Assembly (NCBI RefSeq): GCF_000218685.1 | Contig: NW_006763291.1 | Coordinates: 2,636,308 to 2,700,307 of the forward strand | Direction of reading: 5' to 3' | Source of the DNA: Serpula lacrymans var. lacrymans S7.9 | Taxonomy: Eukaryota; Basidiomycota; Agaricomycetes; Boletales; Serpulaceae | Length of the DNA: 64,000 nucleotides | Part shown: positions 31,968-43,491 of the stretch, piece by piece | How positions within the stretch are numbered: position 1 is the first letter of the stretch | Layout: every line of letters begins with the position of its first letter | Position numbers and translations under genes: made by a program | The notes under the pieces: generated by a model | Databases searched by the model: none | Seen by the model: the letters and a program-made list of their open reading frames with translations, nothing else | What the model was told of the DNA's origin: nothing

Positions 31968-34342
31968 CTACTGCAGTCCATACACTAGCCCAATCTGATC
32001 CCGCATGAAGTCACATTGTTCTTCCCTGTACGGCTCGATAGTTTCCGTGATCCCACCAGCTTCTGTGAAATTCAATACAACCTCGTTGCTTCCGATGTAA
32101 GAAGGCCATTCGACAAGCGCCCCTTCGTAATTTGGAGTCCCACTCCAAGCCAAAGACGTCCACCTATCAATGACTTCCCGCGTCATCGCCACCTGAGCTT
32201 CTGAAAGTGGTTGGTACAGATTATCGGTTTCAGCCGTCGCAAATACCCAATACAACTCATCCGCATGGCACACCTGGCCTGGGCAGGTTGCAGGGTTCGG
32301 AGTCATGGGGGAACCAAGTCCAACACCATGTACAATCTTGTAAGAGTTGCCTGGGTTGGTAGTATTCGTCTCGAGCTGGGAAAGATAGCCCATGGAACAA
32401 TGAACCCAATAATCCGTCATGAGCTGACCTAAAGTAAGGACTGCACCAGAAATGCCATGGTCTGATGGTTCAGTCTGATAGGGGTATAAATTTTGAACAG
32501 CCAAGATTTTCTGTGCCTGCGTTGCATTGAAAAAAAGAGGCAGTGACTCTGGGAATATTGATGGGGGAGAATCCGGCGCAATGCTTGTTGGTAGGAAATA
32601 ACAGTATTCGCATTGATTACTGGACCAAATAGTTGGGACGCGTGCATACATGCCATCTTTGATGCTGGAAGCAATGTCGGTAAGAACGAGATCTCCATCA
32701 ACAACGATATCCCAAGATAGGCCATAATTGTAGGATGCGAGTACGATGTCGGTAACAGGGAGACTTTTCACGCATAAAGCCATTGTTTCGTCAAAAACGG
32801 TGGATGAATTTGACGCACAGCCCACGTCTTTTGCGAGCGTCAATGATGTATTTAGTGATTCAGTGGGAGAAAAATACGGGGAGCTGTCACTGAAATCGGA
32901 TTCGAGTACAGCAGCGCCTGAAAGTTGATCAATAACGGCACGTCTCGTAAAGATATGACTGACTGAAAAGGCCATCTGTATAAGCCGGATTTGTTCCTAA
33001 CAGATATCTGGTCATTGTGCCACCCGCGGACTCGCCGTAAATGAGGACCTTCGTTTTCTGCCACGACCAGCATGTCAACTAAGCGAGCTGGAGCTTATCC
33101 GGTAGTACGTACGTCTCCACCAAAAGCTTCAATGTTATCTTGTACCCAGTGCAATGCAAGAATGCTATCCTTTAAGGCAACATTGGAAGCATTGAACCAA
33201 CCCATAGCATTCAATCGGTAATTGATGGAAACGAGAACAACGCCACCATACGATACCACATTGGTACCATCGTATACATTAGATATCGAGTTCCCGACGT
33301 AACCATCAGTGGTCATATTGAAAGGGAATGGTCCGCTATCACCAGTGTTGAGAGCGCCCCCGTGTACTATAGATGTCAAGTGTGTTCAACGTGTGACAAA
33401 TGACACATCCAAAACGTATCAACTCACTGAAGAACATAACGGGTAACTTGGGTGCGGTATTGACGTCTTTTCCTGTGTTCACAACAGGAGAGTAAACGTT
33501 CAAAGAAAGACAGTCTTCTCCGCTGTATACCAAATGTCCATTGTCTGGATCCGGCGGCTTGTAACCCATATTCAAAAAATAGTCAGATCATGGTCAACGG
33601 TTTGTCCAAAAGAGTATCACCTGGGCACATTGTGGACCATATTCGAGCGCTGATCTGAGGGTGTTGGGTGTCACTGTGATCGGGACTGGAGGTTGAAACC
33701 TGGCCTCCCCTGCCGTGGATTCAGCATACTTGATCCCCAAAAATCGCCAAGTAAACTTGTCTCTGTATCCACGAAGGATGCCAGCGGAAGTAGTCGACAC
33801 ATCAATCTGGCGCGATGTATCATGATAAGTCACGTTCGATCGCGTGAGGGGAGCAGAGTTTGTACAAAGCACAGGTAAACGACTTCCTATGTCGATTGAA
33901 TCATCCGCAAAGATGGAGTAAGAGGAGTTTGGAACAAAAACGGAACATCCAGCTAATAGCTCTGAGTTAGTGTAGTCACTTGCCACGAAAAAGTCCCTAA
34001 ATCACCTGATTGTCCACCGATCCAGATATTTTGGGAGGAATCAAGAGCAGCACCGTGTTTTTCAGATGTGAGTACTGTAGAGAGGTTGGCTGCAGTCAAA
34101 CCAGTGTCACCAGGAGGCGGTAACAAGGATTCCTGGAGTTGAGTGCAAGCTTCTGCTGCCTCTGCGCAAGTAAGTGCGCTCTTTAGAAGGAGCGCGCCAG
34201 CACGGTTCGGATTCGATGGATTCAAATCATTGTTTGACACAATCACAACATCTGTAAGAGGTTGACCTGTGTCATAAGCGCGAGAAAAGGACGTGAGATA
34301 TCCAGCATAAACGAAAAATCGCACAAGATGAGCTGCATACAT
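31968..34342 (-). CDS. Secreted carboxylesterase, type-B family (alpha/beta hydrolase)
   Basis: Six exons (34342-34006, 33961-33621, 33557-33428, 33366-33113, 33057-32964, 32917-31968) encode 701 residues. A hydrophobic start (MYAAHLVRFFVYAGYLTSF) is a likely signal peptide. About 150 extra residues with several Cys precede the hydrolase fold, which begins near YRDKFTWRFLGIKYAE. Family marks: SGEDCLSLNVYSP, the oxyanion-hole motif IHGGAL (from residue 270), the nucleophile elbow GESAGG with Ser364, and the probable catalytic His in CHADELYWVF. Such enzymes hydrolyse carboxylic esters or lipids outside the cell; the substrate is unknown. Starting at the ATG at 34342 keeps the signal peptide intact; the frame extends upstream only to a TTG. 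A decayed relative lies at 28031-29075. It is longer than the usual 540-560 residues because of the N-terminal extension. Confidence 0.9.
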
Positions 34343-34931
34343 CTTCGATCTCCACGACAAAAAGACTGTGGGGCACTCCTTAAATGTGTTCTCTGAAAAT
34401 CAGCCTCTGGTGACACGAACACATATCCTCCTGCAATGGTTCAAGCAGCTGACTTCTCGGAACACCGTACAACGAGTTGGGAAGATGAAAAGCGAGTCAA
34501 CAGGTGTATGTCATATGGCCTATATTCCTGTAAGGCGGTGCTTGGTGTTTTTATCCTTTGAAGTTCGTGTCCTCCTGATCATGTCAGGTGTGCTAAAAGC
34601 TTCCTAGTCATAACGTTAGAGCATCAAGTTCGAAGCAAAGAGGTCAAAGCCGCTGCAAAGAGAACGGATTCCCAGTCCCGATTCCGACTGAACTTCCAGA
34701 TGCAAATGCACCGCGAAATTTCTCATAGCTGAATTGCCTGAAATTTAAATGTTACTAGTAGATACCAAGTACAATACACAGCTCATTTAAGATTATAATG
34801 TCCCAATCAGTAGTCAAGAAAGAAAACAAGATATCTCAAGCATCAAGCCAAGCGTAGTAAAAAAAAAAAAAAGCACTGCAACAGAATGTTAATACCTTTC
34901 CAAGGTCCCGCTAAGCTCACAATGACAGTCT
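34343..34931. other. Intergenic region between esterase and LRR paralog 2
   Basis: No gene is seen. It includes an A-run of about 14 bases (34859-34872) and the esterase promoter side. Confidence 0.5.
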
Positions 34932-36410
34932 TCACAGTGCAGGCTCGTACACAACGCATCCAACCTGCGTTAACCAAATGTCTCGCATCTCTCTCTGCCA
35001 TCGTCGTAGCGTCGCACACTCACGCCGCGCCGGTCCTCTGCATGCACACTCCCACGATGCGCAAGGTCTCCACGTACCTTCCAGAACGACCACACTACCT
35101 TCGTCAACAGCATCGCGGGCCTGTATAATCGCCACATGTGTCTGCGGACTGCGCGTAAAGCCATAACGCGCCAAACTCGAAAGACGCGTCGAGAATCCTA
35201 CTTTCGCACCAGTCAAGTCTAACCGAGGGAGTGTCCTGTAATCTGCGGCATATTCACATATTCTTGCACGCTGTCTAGATGAGAGTGTTGGCGCTAGTAG
35301 TGACATGATCACAGATTGAAGTTCTGGTGGTAGATCAAAAAAGGGGGATAACGGTTTGGAACGTCGTTTGAAGGTCCCAGAAATGACTCCCGATGGCATA
35401 CTGTGAGAGCCAGAGCGAAGGAAAAGAGCTCGAGCAGAACAAAGCAGCATTAGTGCCTCTGCTCTTATTTTTTTCTTCATCTGCGAGTTCCTACGGCATA
35501 CGCTATCGAGCGTTCCTTGCCAAGCTTGCATCCGCTCTTCGCCATCATGATCAGTATCAATATGAAGGTCATCGAGGGTGACCTTCCACAAGCTATAGTT
35601 GTGCTCCTCGATTGCACTCACGATATCCCGCGCACCCGGAAGAGTGAGACTATTCGCATTACACTGCAACCCTTCCAGTCTGCACACGGCAGAACTCACA
35701 TATTTGATGATAACAGGAACTGACATGCGAGTCATTCCTATGGCCGACATATTCAATTGACGCAGATAAGGCGTGGTTAGCTGCGGAAGAAAGAGGGAAA
35801 CGAAGTCATCTGAGAGTTCTCCGTTGTGAATGAGGTGAAGAGTGCAGAGACGTGAAGTGTTAAGAGCAGCGGCAAAAGCGATGACAGTATCTGGATCTGT
35901 TGCAAGGGGATTCTGCACAACCCCGTAATAAATAAGAGCAGCGCCAGTGGTAAGACATACGCGGATAGATACGCACCCCTGACAAGCACAATTCTCTCAG
36001 AACCTCATTTCCACTGAGATAAGCGGAAAGCGCCTGTAAGCCCTTTGCCCCGATCTCATTTGATGTCAAGTACAGTTCTGTGATGCTATTCCGGTATTTC
36101 TGGCCAGCAGGTGAAGTAAGGAACCGAAAGAGATGCACGCATCCATTGTCACCGAGACAGCTGTTACCCGCATCCAGTCTGTGGACATGGTCGCGATGCT
36201 GGAGCGAGTATGTGATGGTGGTTGCGGCTACATTAAGTCAGCAGGATCACATCGAGGGAAGCGCACAGGCTCACATATGGTAGACGCGAGACGCGCGCTG
36301 AAGTTGCGAACTTTGGGGTGAGGAGAACACCGTATTGTCGCGCGGTCGCCCCCATAAGGGCGACGGTTGCTGGTTGACGATGTGAATCTGATTTGCATCA
36401 GCCTGGCCAT
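34932..36410 (-). CDS. Leucine-rich-repeat protein with C-terminal F-box-like motif (paralog 2)
   Basis: Three exons (36410-36275, 36227-35977, 35912-34932) encode 455 residues. The leucine-rich part includes LDAGNSCLGDNGCVHLFRFL, ITELYLTSNEIGAKGLQAL, LRQLNMSAIGM and LEGLQCNANSLTLPGA. The C-terminal half holds LPPELQSVIMSLLAPTLSSRQRARICEYAADYRTLP, closely matching paralog 1 at 17062-18737, and ends with TQVGCVVYEPAL. Both introns sit at the same positions and phases (1 and 0) as in paralog 1. The N-terminus is much shorter and Arg-rich, and the start ATG at 36410 is less certain because an in-frame GTG lies upstream. The second intron is 64 nt. Function is unknown; an adaptor role in ubiquitination is one possibility. 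Confidence 0.8.
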
Positions 36411-38074
36411 TATGAGGTGAGGGTGAAGGGAGGCAACAGGCGCATACTCCACGCCTCACTGGTTGTTTTATACACCGGGGACAGTCACCGTCAGGACCAG
36501 TGTACTAACCGTGACCCAAACACATATCGGTCACACGTCACAAGCTAGGGTCATGACGTTTGCAGGAAAATCTCTACAACCACCACGTCGAATACTGTCG
36601 TTGTACAACTCTGTGACACTCAATAATATTACAGTGTAATGAAATTCTACCCCTGGGAATAAACATATTGATCTACTTCCTTTCAGGTCACCCTAACCTA
36701 TCGCTTTCCAGGAAAATCATGCATGACGCCCCGCACCTCTGAGGACTTGTAGTGCGCATCACTTTTACCCCCCTGTACATTCGAAGGTGTATCCTCCGTA
36801 CTCCCTGTGACACGTCCATCATTAGCTATTGTGTTGGTGCTTCAGCAAATCATTGACGCACTGTACACCGAATCTGGCCCTTCATTTCGCTTCGAGTTCT
36901 TCCCTGCATAGTACATGGAACCAAGGGCAATTGTAATAGCCCCAACACATGTGATAGCCTGTCAAGGGAAAGAGGTGAGTGAGCGGTTATCAAATGCATT
37001 ATTTCTCATATATCAACGGACCAACGAACGACTATGTGGGCTTGAGCTCATCGTGCACGTCGTAGATCTGTTAGGCTTATTTTTACTAATAAGACGGGTG
37101 AGTGGAAAACTCGATGGAAAAATAAATGAGATTATGACCGCTGTCTACATCATACACTGACTGCGCCGTATTTTCAAAGTGACATCATCGTGATGTCATG
37201 CTTGTATCTAACCACACTACCAGATACCCGGAGCACTCTTCTATGAATATAAGCGTAAACTCATCCTCGCAAGCCTCCAGATTGTGCAGGAAGCTTCGTT
37301 GGCTGATCCGCGCCTTTTCTGTCTTTTCCTGTTGACGCGAAAGGGGCACATTAGCGATGAAGAAACAGAATGTACGGCAAAACATACGATGAGGTCCTAC
37401 CGGTCCATATTCTTGATTTGCCGCTTTCGTCTTGTTGCTATTCATAAAATACAGCAGTACCGCCGTGACTGTCATACCTGCCATAACACTGCTCGCCTAT
37501 TGCAAAGGGCTATGAACAAGATGCCAAATCATAAATGCAAGATACGTACAAATCTTTTGTTGTGTACATTTTTTGTGATGGGATCTGACATAGTGGCAAT
37601 AATTTGTAGGCAGGAAGTAGTGGCTAAACTCTTGAAGTATCTTGTTGAGCAGCCACTTATAAAGCTGCGATCGCAGAGGATAGATTCAGTGATGTCACAG
37701 AAATGTCATAATATTCCCGAGCGATCGACGCCGATCAACAAAATGACGCACCAAAATGGGAACTTCTTAGGGAAACCTCACAGAACACACATTCATGTTT
37801 ACTGCGATAGCTACACGGATTCGTAATTTCGTTGGTAGCGAGGAGACTAATATCTCGGAGACGACTTCAGCGGTTTCACAAAGCGTTGTGGTTGAATTCA
37901 ATGATACAGTGACTGAGGAATGTATTATACAGATTCTCATAAGCGATTTTATCCTGCACTATACCTGAAAGCGACGATAACAACATTGTTTTAATTTCCT
38001 TCTAGCCCACCTCCAAAAAAACATAGCGCAATGAACTAGAAGAATTTTTGAGACTGCCCAAGATTTCGCCCCTA
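36411..38074. other. 1.7-kb stretch without a confident gene
   Basis: Two overlapping frames occupy 37185-37826 on opposite strands. On the minus strand an ATG at 37590 (MSDPITKNVHNKRF) followed by a plausible GTACGT donor and an acceptor at about 37514 would give a product of only about 40 residues. The opposite plus frame starts at GTG. Neither has a known domain. I do not call a gene. Confidence 0.4.
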
Positions 38075-38920
38075 TCAAGGTGCGATGCGCGCTGAGGTTT
38101 CCTCCCCCTCTTCAGGCCAGAATGCTTCCTCCAACTCCACAACGCGAGCCCATATTTCCTCTGCCCGTGCCCAAGCCTCGTTTCTTGAATCCCCCGATAG
38201 ACCAACGAAACATGCATCCATGACCTTTGCAAGCTCGTCTACAAAGTCGACAAAGTCAGGCGTCGTCCAGTTGTTGGTCAGTGCCCTTATAGCACCCGCT
38301 GTTTGTCCATCAGTCGTTTCAGACGTTGAGCTCAAAGAAAGCTGCGATTTAACATAACGCCATGCATCTAGATATGCCTGTTGTGTATATCAGTCATGGA
38401 TTTACCGCGATATCGTTCGGATCTGATGACTCACCCTTTCCATTGCCCACAGAAATACTAAGCCGTCTTCGAGTGAGCCAAGGGAGGCAACGCGAGCCAT
38501 CTCAGCCGTGTAATCCCTAGTCGCCTTACGCTCCACCCAGACTCGCCCTTCACCTCCCACTGTTCCTATCTCAAGGTTCCATTGCTTAGCAATGTCATCG
38601 AAGAAGCCAACTTCGCGCACAACATTTTCGAGCGATGCGACGAGGAGCTTGAGGATATGACGATTTTGTCCTTCTATTTTGTCTCCAGCGCCTACATGGG
38701 CGGCAGAATCAAAGGGTATTTTTGCGATTAGGAGGCCAATGAATCGCGGGTAGGCGTGTGCAGCGTAAATCCTGTCCTGAGCAAGCCAGAGGGCCAATCT
38801 GGAGCGAGGAAGAGAAAGATCACCTGCAGCCGTGAGGAATGCATGTTCTGTGGCTGCAGAATAAGGGCGGGGTGTAGACAGCGAAGAAAGGTGGGATGCA
38901 AGGGATGTAGAGGTAGACAT
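38075..38920 (-). CDS. TENA/THI-4-like protein (heme-oxygenase fold)
   Basis: Two exons (38920-38435 and 38377-38075) encode 262 residues, joined across a 57-nt intron. The helical fold resembles TENA/PQQC proteins: LSLPRSRLALWLAQDRIYAAHAYPRFIGLLIAKIP near the N-terminus, then DYTAEMARVASLGSLEDGLVFLWAMERAYLDAWRY and a C-terminal FVDFVDELAKVMDA. TENA relatives handle thiamin-pyrimidine salvage. Many fungal homologues are longer and lack all thiaminase residues, so enzymatic activity cannot be assumed here. The tail is rich in Glu/Trp (ARAEEIWARVVELEEAFWPEE). The start is the only ATG before conserved sequence. No linked thiamin genes are nearby. Confidence 0.85.
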
Positions 38921-40275
38921 GGAAGTAATGGTATAAGATGCAGTTATGAAGTCATGTCTTGTATAGCGCTAATCTTATCTTATCTTCAAGCCCCTATTCT
39001 CGGAACTTGCCGGGACACTCGTTTTCCCAACCGCGATCAAGACAGTGGCATAAAACATTTATTTTTCTTCCTCGTTGCAGTGTTTGTTATTTTCGAGTTG
39101 AATGTTCGTTGAACACGGTGCAAATACAGACAGACGTTCACAGCTATTTTCACGTGGCCCATATAGAATCTCACGAAGGCACTGCTTTTGAAATAAACAG
39201 CTCGCACACAAGTATACCCCCTCGTATACTCACACAGGTATACAGCAACGCCTCGGGTACCTTGCTGTGGATGTTTTTGGGATTCTCCACGACCCACGAC
39301 AACACCATGTATGCTAGCCGAATCATATCGCACTCATTCAAATTCCTAAATTAGTGGTATGGGTATTTTCACTTGATGAAAAGTGGTGACTTCGGGATAG
39401 CATGATGTTCCACACTTCACTAACTTCACTTCTCAGAGGAACCGCTACGACTGCTCGCCGAAAAAAGCTTTACTCGTTCGAGGAGCTTCAATTCGGGCAG
39501 TTCGAGCTCCATGCGAATTCGGGATTTGGTACCACTTCCACCTGGCTTGGAGGTCGCAGGTCAATGTGCGACCAAATCTTCCTCCCATACCGCAGTCTGT
39601 CTTATTTGTGTACAACCATCGCGTCCTATCAAGACTTGGATCATCGCTGGGCATGCCACGCAATTAAATCAAAGGAACAAAGCGCTATGTTTTCCATCCT
39701 GCTAATCGTGCACTCCTTTATCATACAATCCGAGTCGGGTGTACCATTAAACCCACATTATACTCGACTTTTAACCCTTTCTATCATCCGGGTATCGAAA
39801 CGTACGGAGAACACTTGTGCCGTGATAGATCTGTTAGATTCTGGTATTCACTCCATCCGAGAACTCCTATCAAAGTCACGGACCCCTGCCTTTTCCTGTC
39901 TTGCTCAGTATCACACGTGCATACACACAAGTTAGCGCACGAGTTTATATCATCGATGCATCATGGGCAAGACATGTGCATATAGATCAGTCGAAACATA
40001 TTCGCTCTCTCCCTTATCGAGTATCCTGTCAAGGTATTGATACAAACTCGTGAACTATATCAAAGTTCGACTTCGAAGGCAAGATATGTTTGTATTTTAA
40101 ATAAGATAGGCCTGTCGCAACTACAAACATAAATCTACAGACCGAGAGGTACTGCTCAATATAATACGATATGCACTGCATATTGGATAGTGTGTCAATG
40201 AAATACAACTGTAATAATAATATCGGTACAGTCCTGTTGCTGATATACAATTGCAAGTGCCCAACTTATCTATCT
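38921..40275. other. 1.35-kb stretch without a confident gene
   Basis: An uninterrupted 177-codon plus frame with ATG (39402-39935) exists, but it has no recognised domain, low-quality composition and a competing minus frame. I list it here and not as a gene. The rest is AT-rich 3' flank of the one-TM protein gene and the promoter of the TENA gene. Confidence 0.4.
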
Positions 40276-41045
40276 TCACACAAAGGAATCACACAAAGGA
40301 ATCTCCGTCGTGCCTATACAGCATTCTACAAAGTCTGCCTCAAGCTCTGATTCGGATGATGAAGGCCGTTGGGTGGGCATCGAGGGCATGGCTATGGATA
40401 CTGCGACCTGCATCCATGGATCTGACATAGTTGGCTTGGGTGGTGATTCCTCTCGCTCCTCTTGAGAGGGCTCTTGTACACGTGTAGTATGAAGGTATCT
40501 CTGGAGAGTCGCGAAGTTGTAACGCCTACGTGGCTCGCTGTGGTCGTTGGTATCTTTTGGTTCTATTGAATTTGAAGACAAAGAATAGTGCAACGTAGCG
40601 GATATAGGCTTGCAACGGCACAAATGTGAATAAAAGAGAACGAAAGGTGGTAGTTGGCGTGTTAGTACTTGGCTCCTTGTGGACGTAAGGAAACAATTAC
40701 CATGACATTGTCCCAATCCAACCCTGAATCGTCCAACTCGCCTTTCACCGCTCTTCGTGTCCACAACTCCCACAGCTCTGGTTTATCGCCCAGCACCACC
40801 TCCTTTCGCCTCCGCGCAGGCCTGACCTGGCGCACCACAAGACCTCGACCTCCATTAACCCTCCTCCACCCAAAGACCGCTATCAGCGCAACAGTGAACA
40901 ACCCAATGGCCAGAAAAGCAATGATGAGAGGGGGCGACCCGTTGCTCGCGAAGAGTTGGAAGTTGTTTCCGTCGGTGTCGGAAGAGCTGGGAGTCGGCGA
41001 GCTCGACGGGGAACTGGAGCTGCTTGCTTGACTGGTTGAGGCCAT
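40276..41045 (-). CDS. Conserved single-pass membrane protein
   Basis: Two exons (41045-40701 and 40608-40276) encode 225 residues. A Ser-rich extracellular-type N-terminus (about 30 residues) precedes one strongly hydrophobic helix (PPLIIAFLAIGLFTVALIAVFG), then Arg-rich residues that would lie in the cytosol. The cytosolic tail has the pattern PELWELWT, then LDWDNVMPISATLHYS, a PRRYNFATLQRYLHTT segment, and an end with VAVSIAMPS and CCIGTTEIP. I know this arrangement from uncharacterised mushroom proteins; no function is established. An in-frame GTG upstream (41063) is not needed because the ATG at 41045 fits the composition. The 92-nt intron is longer than most here. Confidence 0.78.
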
Positions 41046-41537
41046 GATGCTGGCTCCCTTCACATGTTACACACCCTTGGCGCGTAGGTGCAACAGATTG
41101 GCAACGCGAGGCGGGCTAAGCAAACTAAGGGTCGTCCCAGTTATATAAGCAGTAGTAGAGTCCTTGGACATGGTACGACCTCCGAGCCAGCCATGTTCTC
41201 TCACAAATATGCAAGGATCCTGAGAACAACTTGAATGAAGGAGCAAGGGAAAAGCTTCCGGGAGAACTGACTCCCTATTTAGCCGGGCGTAGCTTACAGA
41301 TCTGGTACTAACCTGAGCATGACCCTTGTGGATATCAGACATGGATAAACGCACTTAGTATCATGTGGAGAATGTAAGGGTAGAAACCCCGACTCTCGTA
41401 CTTCTGACATTGAATGGAAGGGAGTAGATACACAAGATAACAATGTAACAACGTTGATATGACGCATATTGTATCGGCAAAACTTCACATAGGGAAAGCC
41501 CACGGATATATCCATCTGATAAGAGCCACAATAAAAG
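41046..41537. other. Intergenic region between one-TM gene and P450
   Basis: No gene is seen. It contains the promoter side of the one-TM protein gene and the 3' flank of the P450. Confidence 0.5.
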
Positions 41538-43491
41538 CTAGGTTTGTCTACGTTTGATTCCCACCCGGCACTCTTGTGGCTTTCTCAGGAATCCCTCCCG
41601 AGTATCAAACTAATGACAGATGTGAGGAAATAAAGATATTCGTGGACAGTGTGTGCACATACCGGTTTTTCGGGATCAGCAAGTACGAAATGGTAGCGAC
41701 GAAGGATGGAAGAAATGATAATCAATAACTCCATAGAGGCAAGGTTGCGACCAACGCACGCTCTATGAATGGTGGGATCAGCATGAAGAAGTAATGTTGG
41801 CTGCTCAACCAGTACCTTGGCCCAAATGAGAATGGGTTGAACGTCTTCTGGATTGCAGCGTGATCACATTCGAACCACCTCTCAGGCCTGAATTGATCAG
41901 GATCCGCACCCCAAACAGTGGTGTCCCGGTGAATCGTGTAGCTTGGGACGCTGAGAACCGCGCCCTGGGGGAAATGTTGACCCTGAACGATTAATCCACC
42001 TTCTGGAACGATGCGGGGGAGACCTATGGACGATGTGGAATGAACACGCAAAGCCTCGTTGATGACAGCTTCCAGGTAAGGAAGCCGCTTGACTTGTTCG
42101 AATGTTGAAACTGGATGATCGTCGTCGCCTAATGCTTCGTCTAATTCCTTTTGCAGTTTCTCTTGCGCATCAGGGTTTTGCGCAAGGTAGTATGTAATGG
42201 CACAAGACGAGCTGGAAAGCAAGTTAAATACAGGCCTTCTCAGAATATGGCACTAATTCTTGACTTACTTGGAAGTAGTGTCGGAACCCGCAATGAGCTG
42301 AGTCAAAGCCTCGGCGGTCAACTCTTCTCGACCCATAAGCTTACCTTCGTCATCTCTTCCTTCCTGTAATTTGCTTAACAGATCCACTCTGTCCGTTGGA
42401 GTCGTTAGGCGTTTTGCCACAGCAGCTACAGCAAGTCCAGCGAGATTCTTCACAGCCTTGCCTCCTTTGCGATACCATGGCAGTAATCGAACAAGAGGCC
42501 TCCAATGCGGAGGAAGTACTCCCATGGAAGCAGAAAATTCACCTCGATCGTTGAGAATTTGTACAGCAGGGATCTCAATAACTTCATAAGTCGATTCAGA
42601 GCCATAGGATTTCATGGCATCTTTTTGCGAGACAGCAACAGGGGCCGAGTCTTTTGCATTGAGTATCATTCCGAAAGGAGACCCAAAAGCTAGGTCACCT
42701 GTTCTCAAATCCTGTTTAGCGACAAAAGGACGGAGAACAAAACAAGATGTACCAATGATGTCAAATGCCAAATAATTGTACCCTGCCAAATGTGAGACGT
42801 AATACTCGCCATATACGACTGAGCTTACAAGGGAGAGAATCGAGCCATAGGCGACCATCCTTGCCAAACCAACCACCTTCGCCTTCTGTACCAGATGCAC
42901 CTTTGGCAGCAGAATCGTAGAGGCGGTCCCACTGTGAAATCAGCTGACCGACGTATAAGCGGACGTTTGGTTCGAATTCCAAGACGTTTTTCTGTGAGAA
43001 GATGTGGGAAACAATCTTGCGCTTGCGTGCATGCTCGTTACGGTTCCGGGTGTTGAAGAGACCGCGTTGAATGGAGACAAAGGCGTCGTAGAAGTTAGCT
43101 TTGAGGCTGCCATTCCCATGAGCGTATACGACCTGAAGGGCGTCAGGGTCCGCAACGGAGACGTGGTTTGGCGCGATGCGAACAAAAGTTCCTAGATTAA
43201 GTGACGTGGAAATGATCAAATTGACACTCTATACTTAGCAACAACAAGTGTACCGTATTTCAGGTGCATTTTATGTACCACCTCAGAACGATGGCCTTGG
43301 CTGCTCACCCAGCCTAACCAGGCATCGGAAAACTTGGCAAGTAAAGGACCTGGGATGGCGCGCTGTTTGAACGGATCTGCGAGGTACGGAAAGACATGAA
43401 CCAAGATGAAAATAATGGGTACACCAGCGAGGGCAGTGGTGAAGCTGAAGTGGAAGTCTTGGAAAGGGTTTAGTTGGAGGATGGTGTTCAT
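41538..43491 (-). CDS. Cytochrome P450 monooxygenase
   Basis: Seven exons (43491-43254, 43191-42829, 42782-42753, 42698-42269, 42211-41816, 41762-41663, 41609-41538) encode 542 residues, a normal fungal P450 length. An N-terminal membrane anchor is visible (LAGVPIIFILVHVFPYL). Motifs in order: IPGP hinge, KYGTFVRIAPNHVSV, WYNYLAFDIIGDLAFGSPFG, the I-helix AGSDTTSNSSC, the K-helix ExxR in NEALRVHSTS, the PERW region (FRPERWF) and the heme loop FNPFSFGPRACVGRNLA with heme-ligating Cys488. It is ER-bound and uses a P450 reductase. The overall pattern resembles fungal families related to benzoate hydroxylase and pisatin demethylase, but the substrate cannot be told. No terpene or polyketide synthase is nearby, so membership of a metabolite cluster is not supported. 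Confidence 0.95.

Noticed and set aside
37284..37826. 180-codon plus frame
   Set aside because: It has no ATG at its start, no domain, and an equally long competing minus frame.
39402..39935. 177-codon plus frame with ATG
   Set aside because: No domain, no supporting context and a competing frame on the other strand; listed only as part of the intergenic stretch.
41538..43491. P450 as part of a secondary-metabolite cluster
   Set aside because: No synthase, transporter or cluster regulator lies nearby; neighbours are unrelated.
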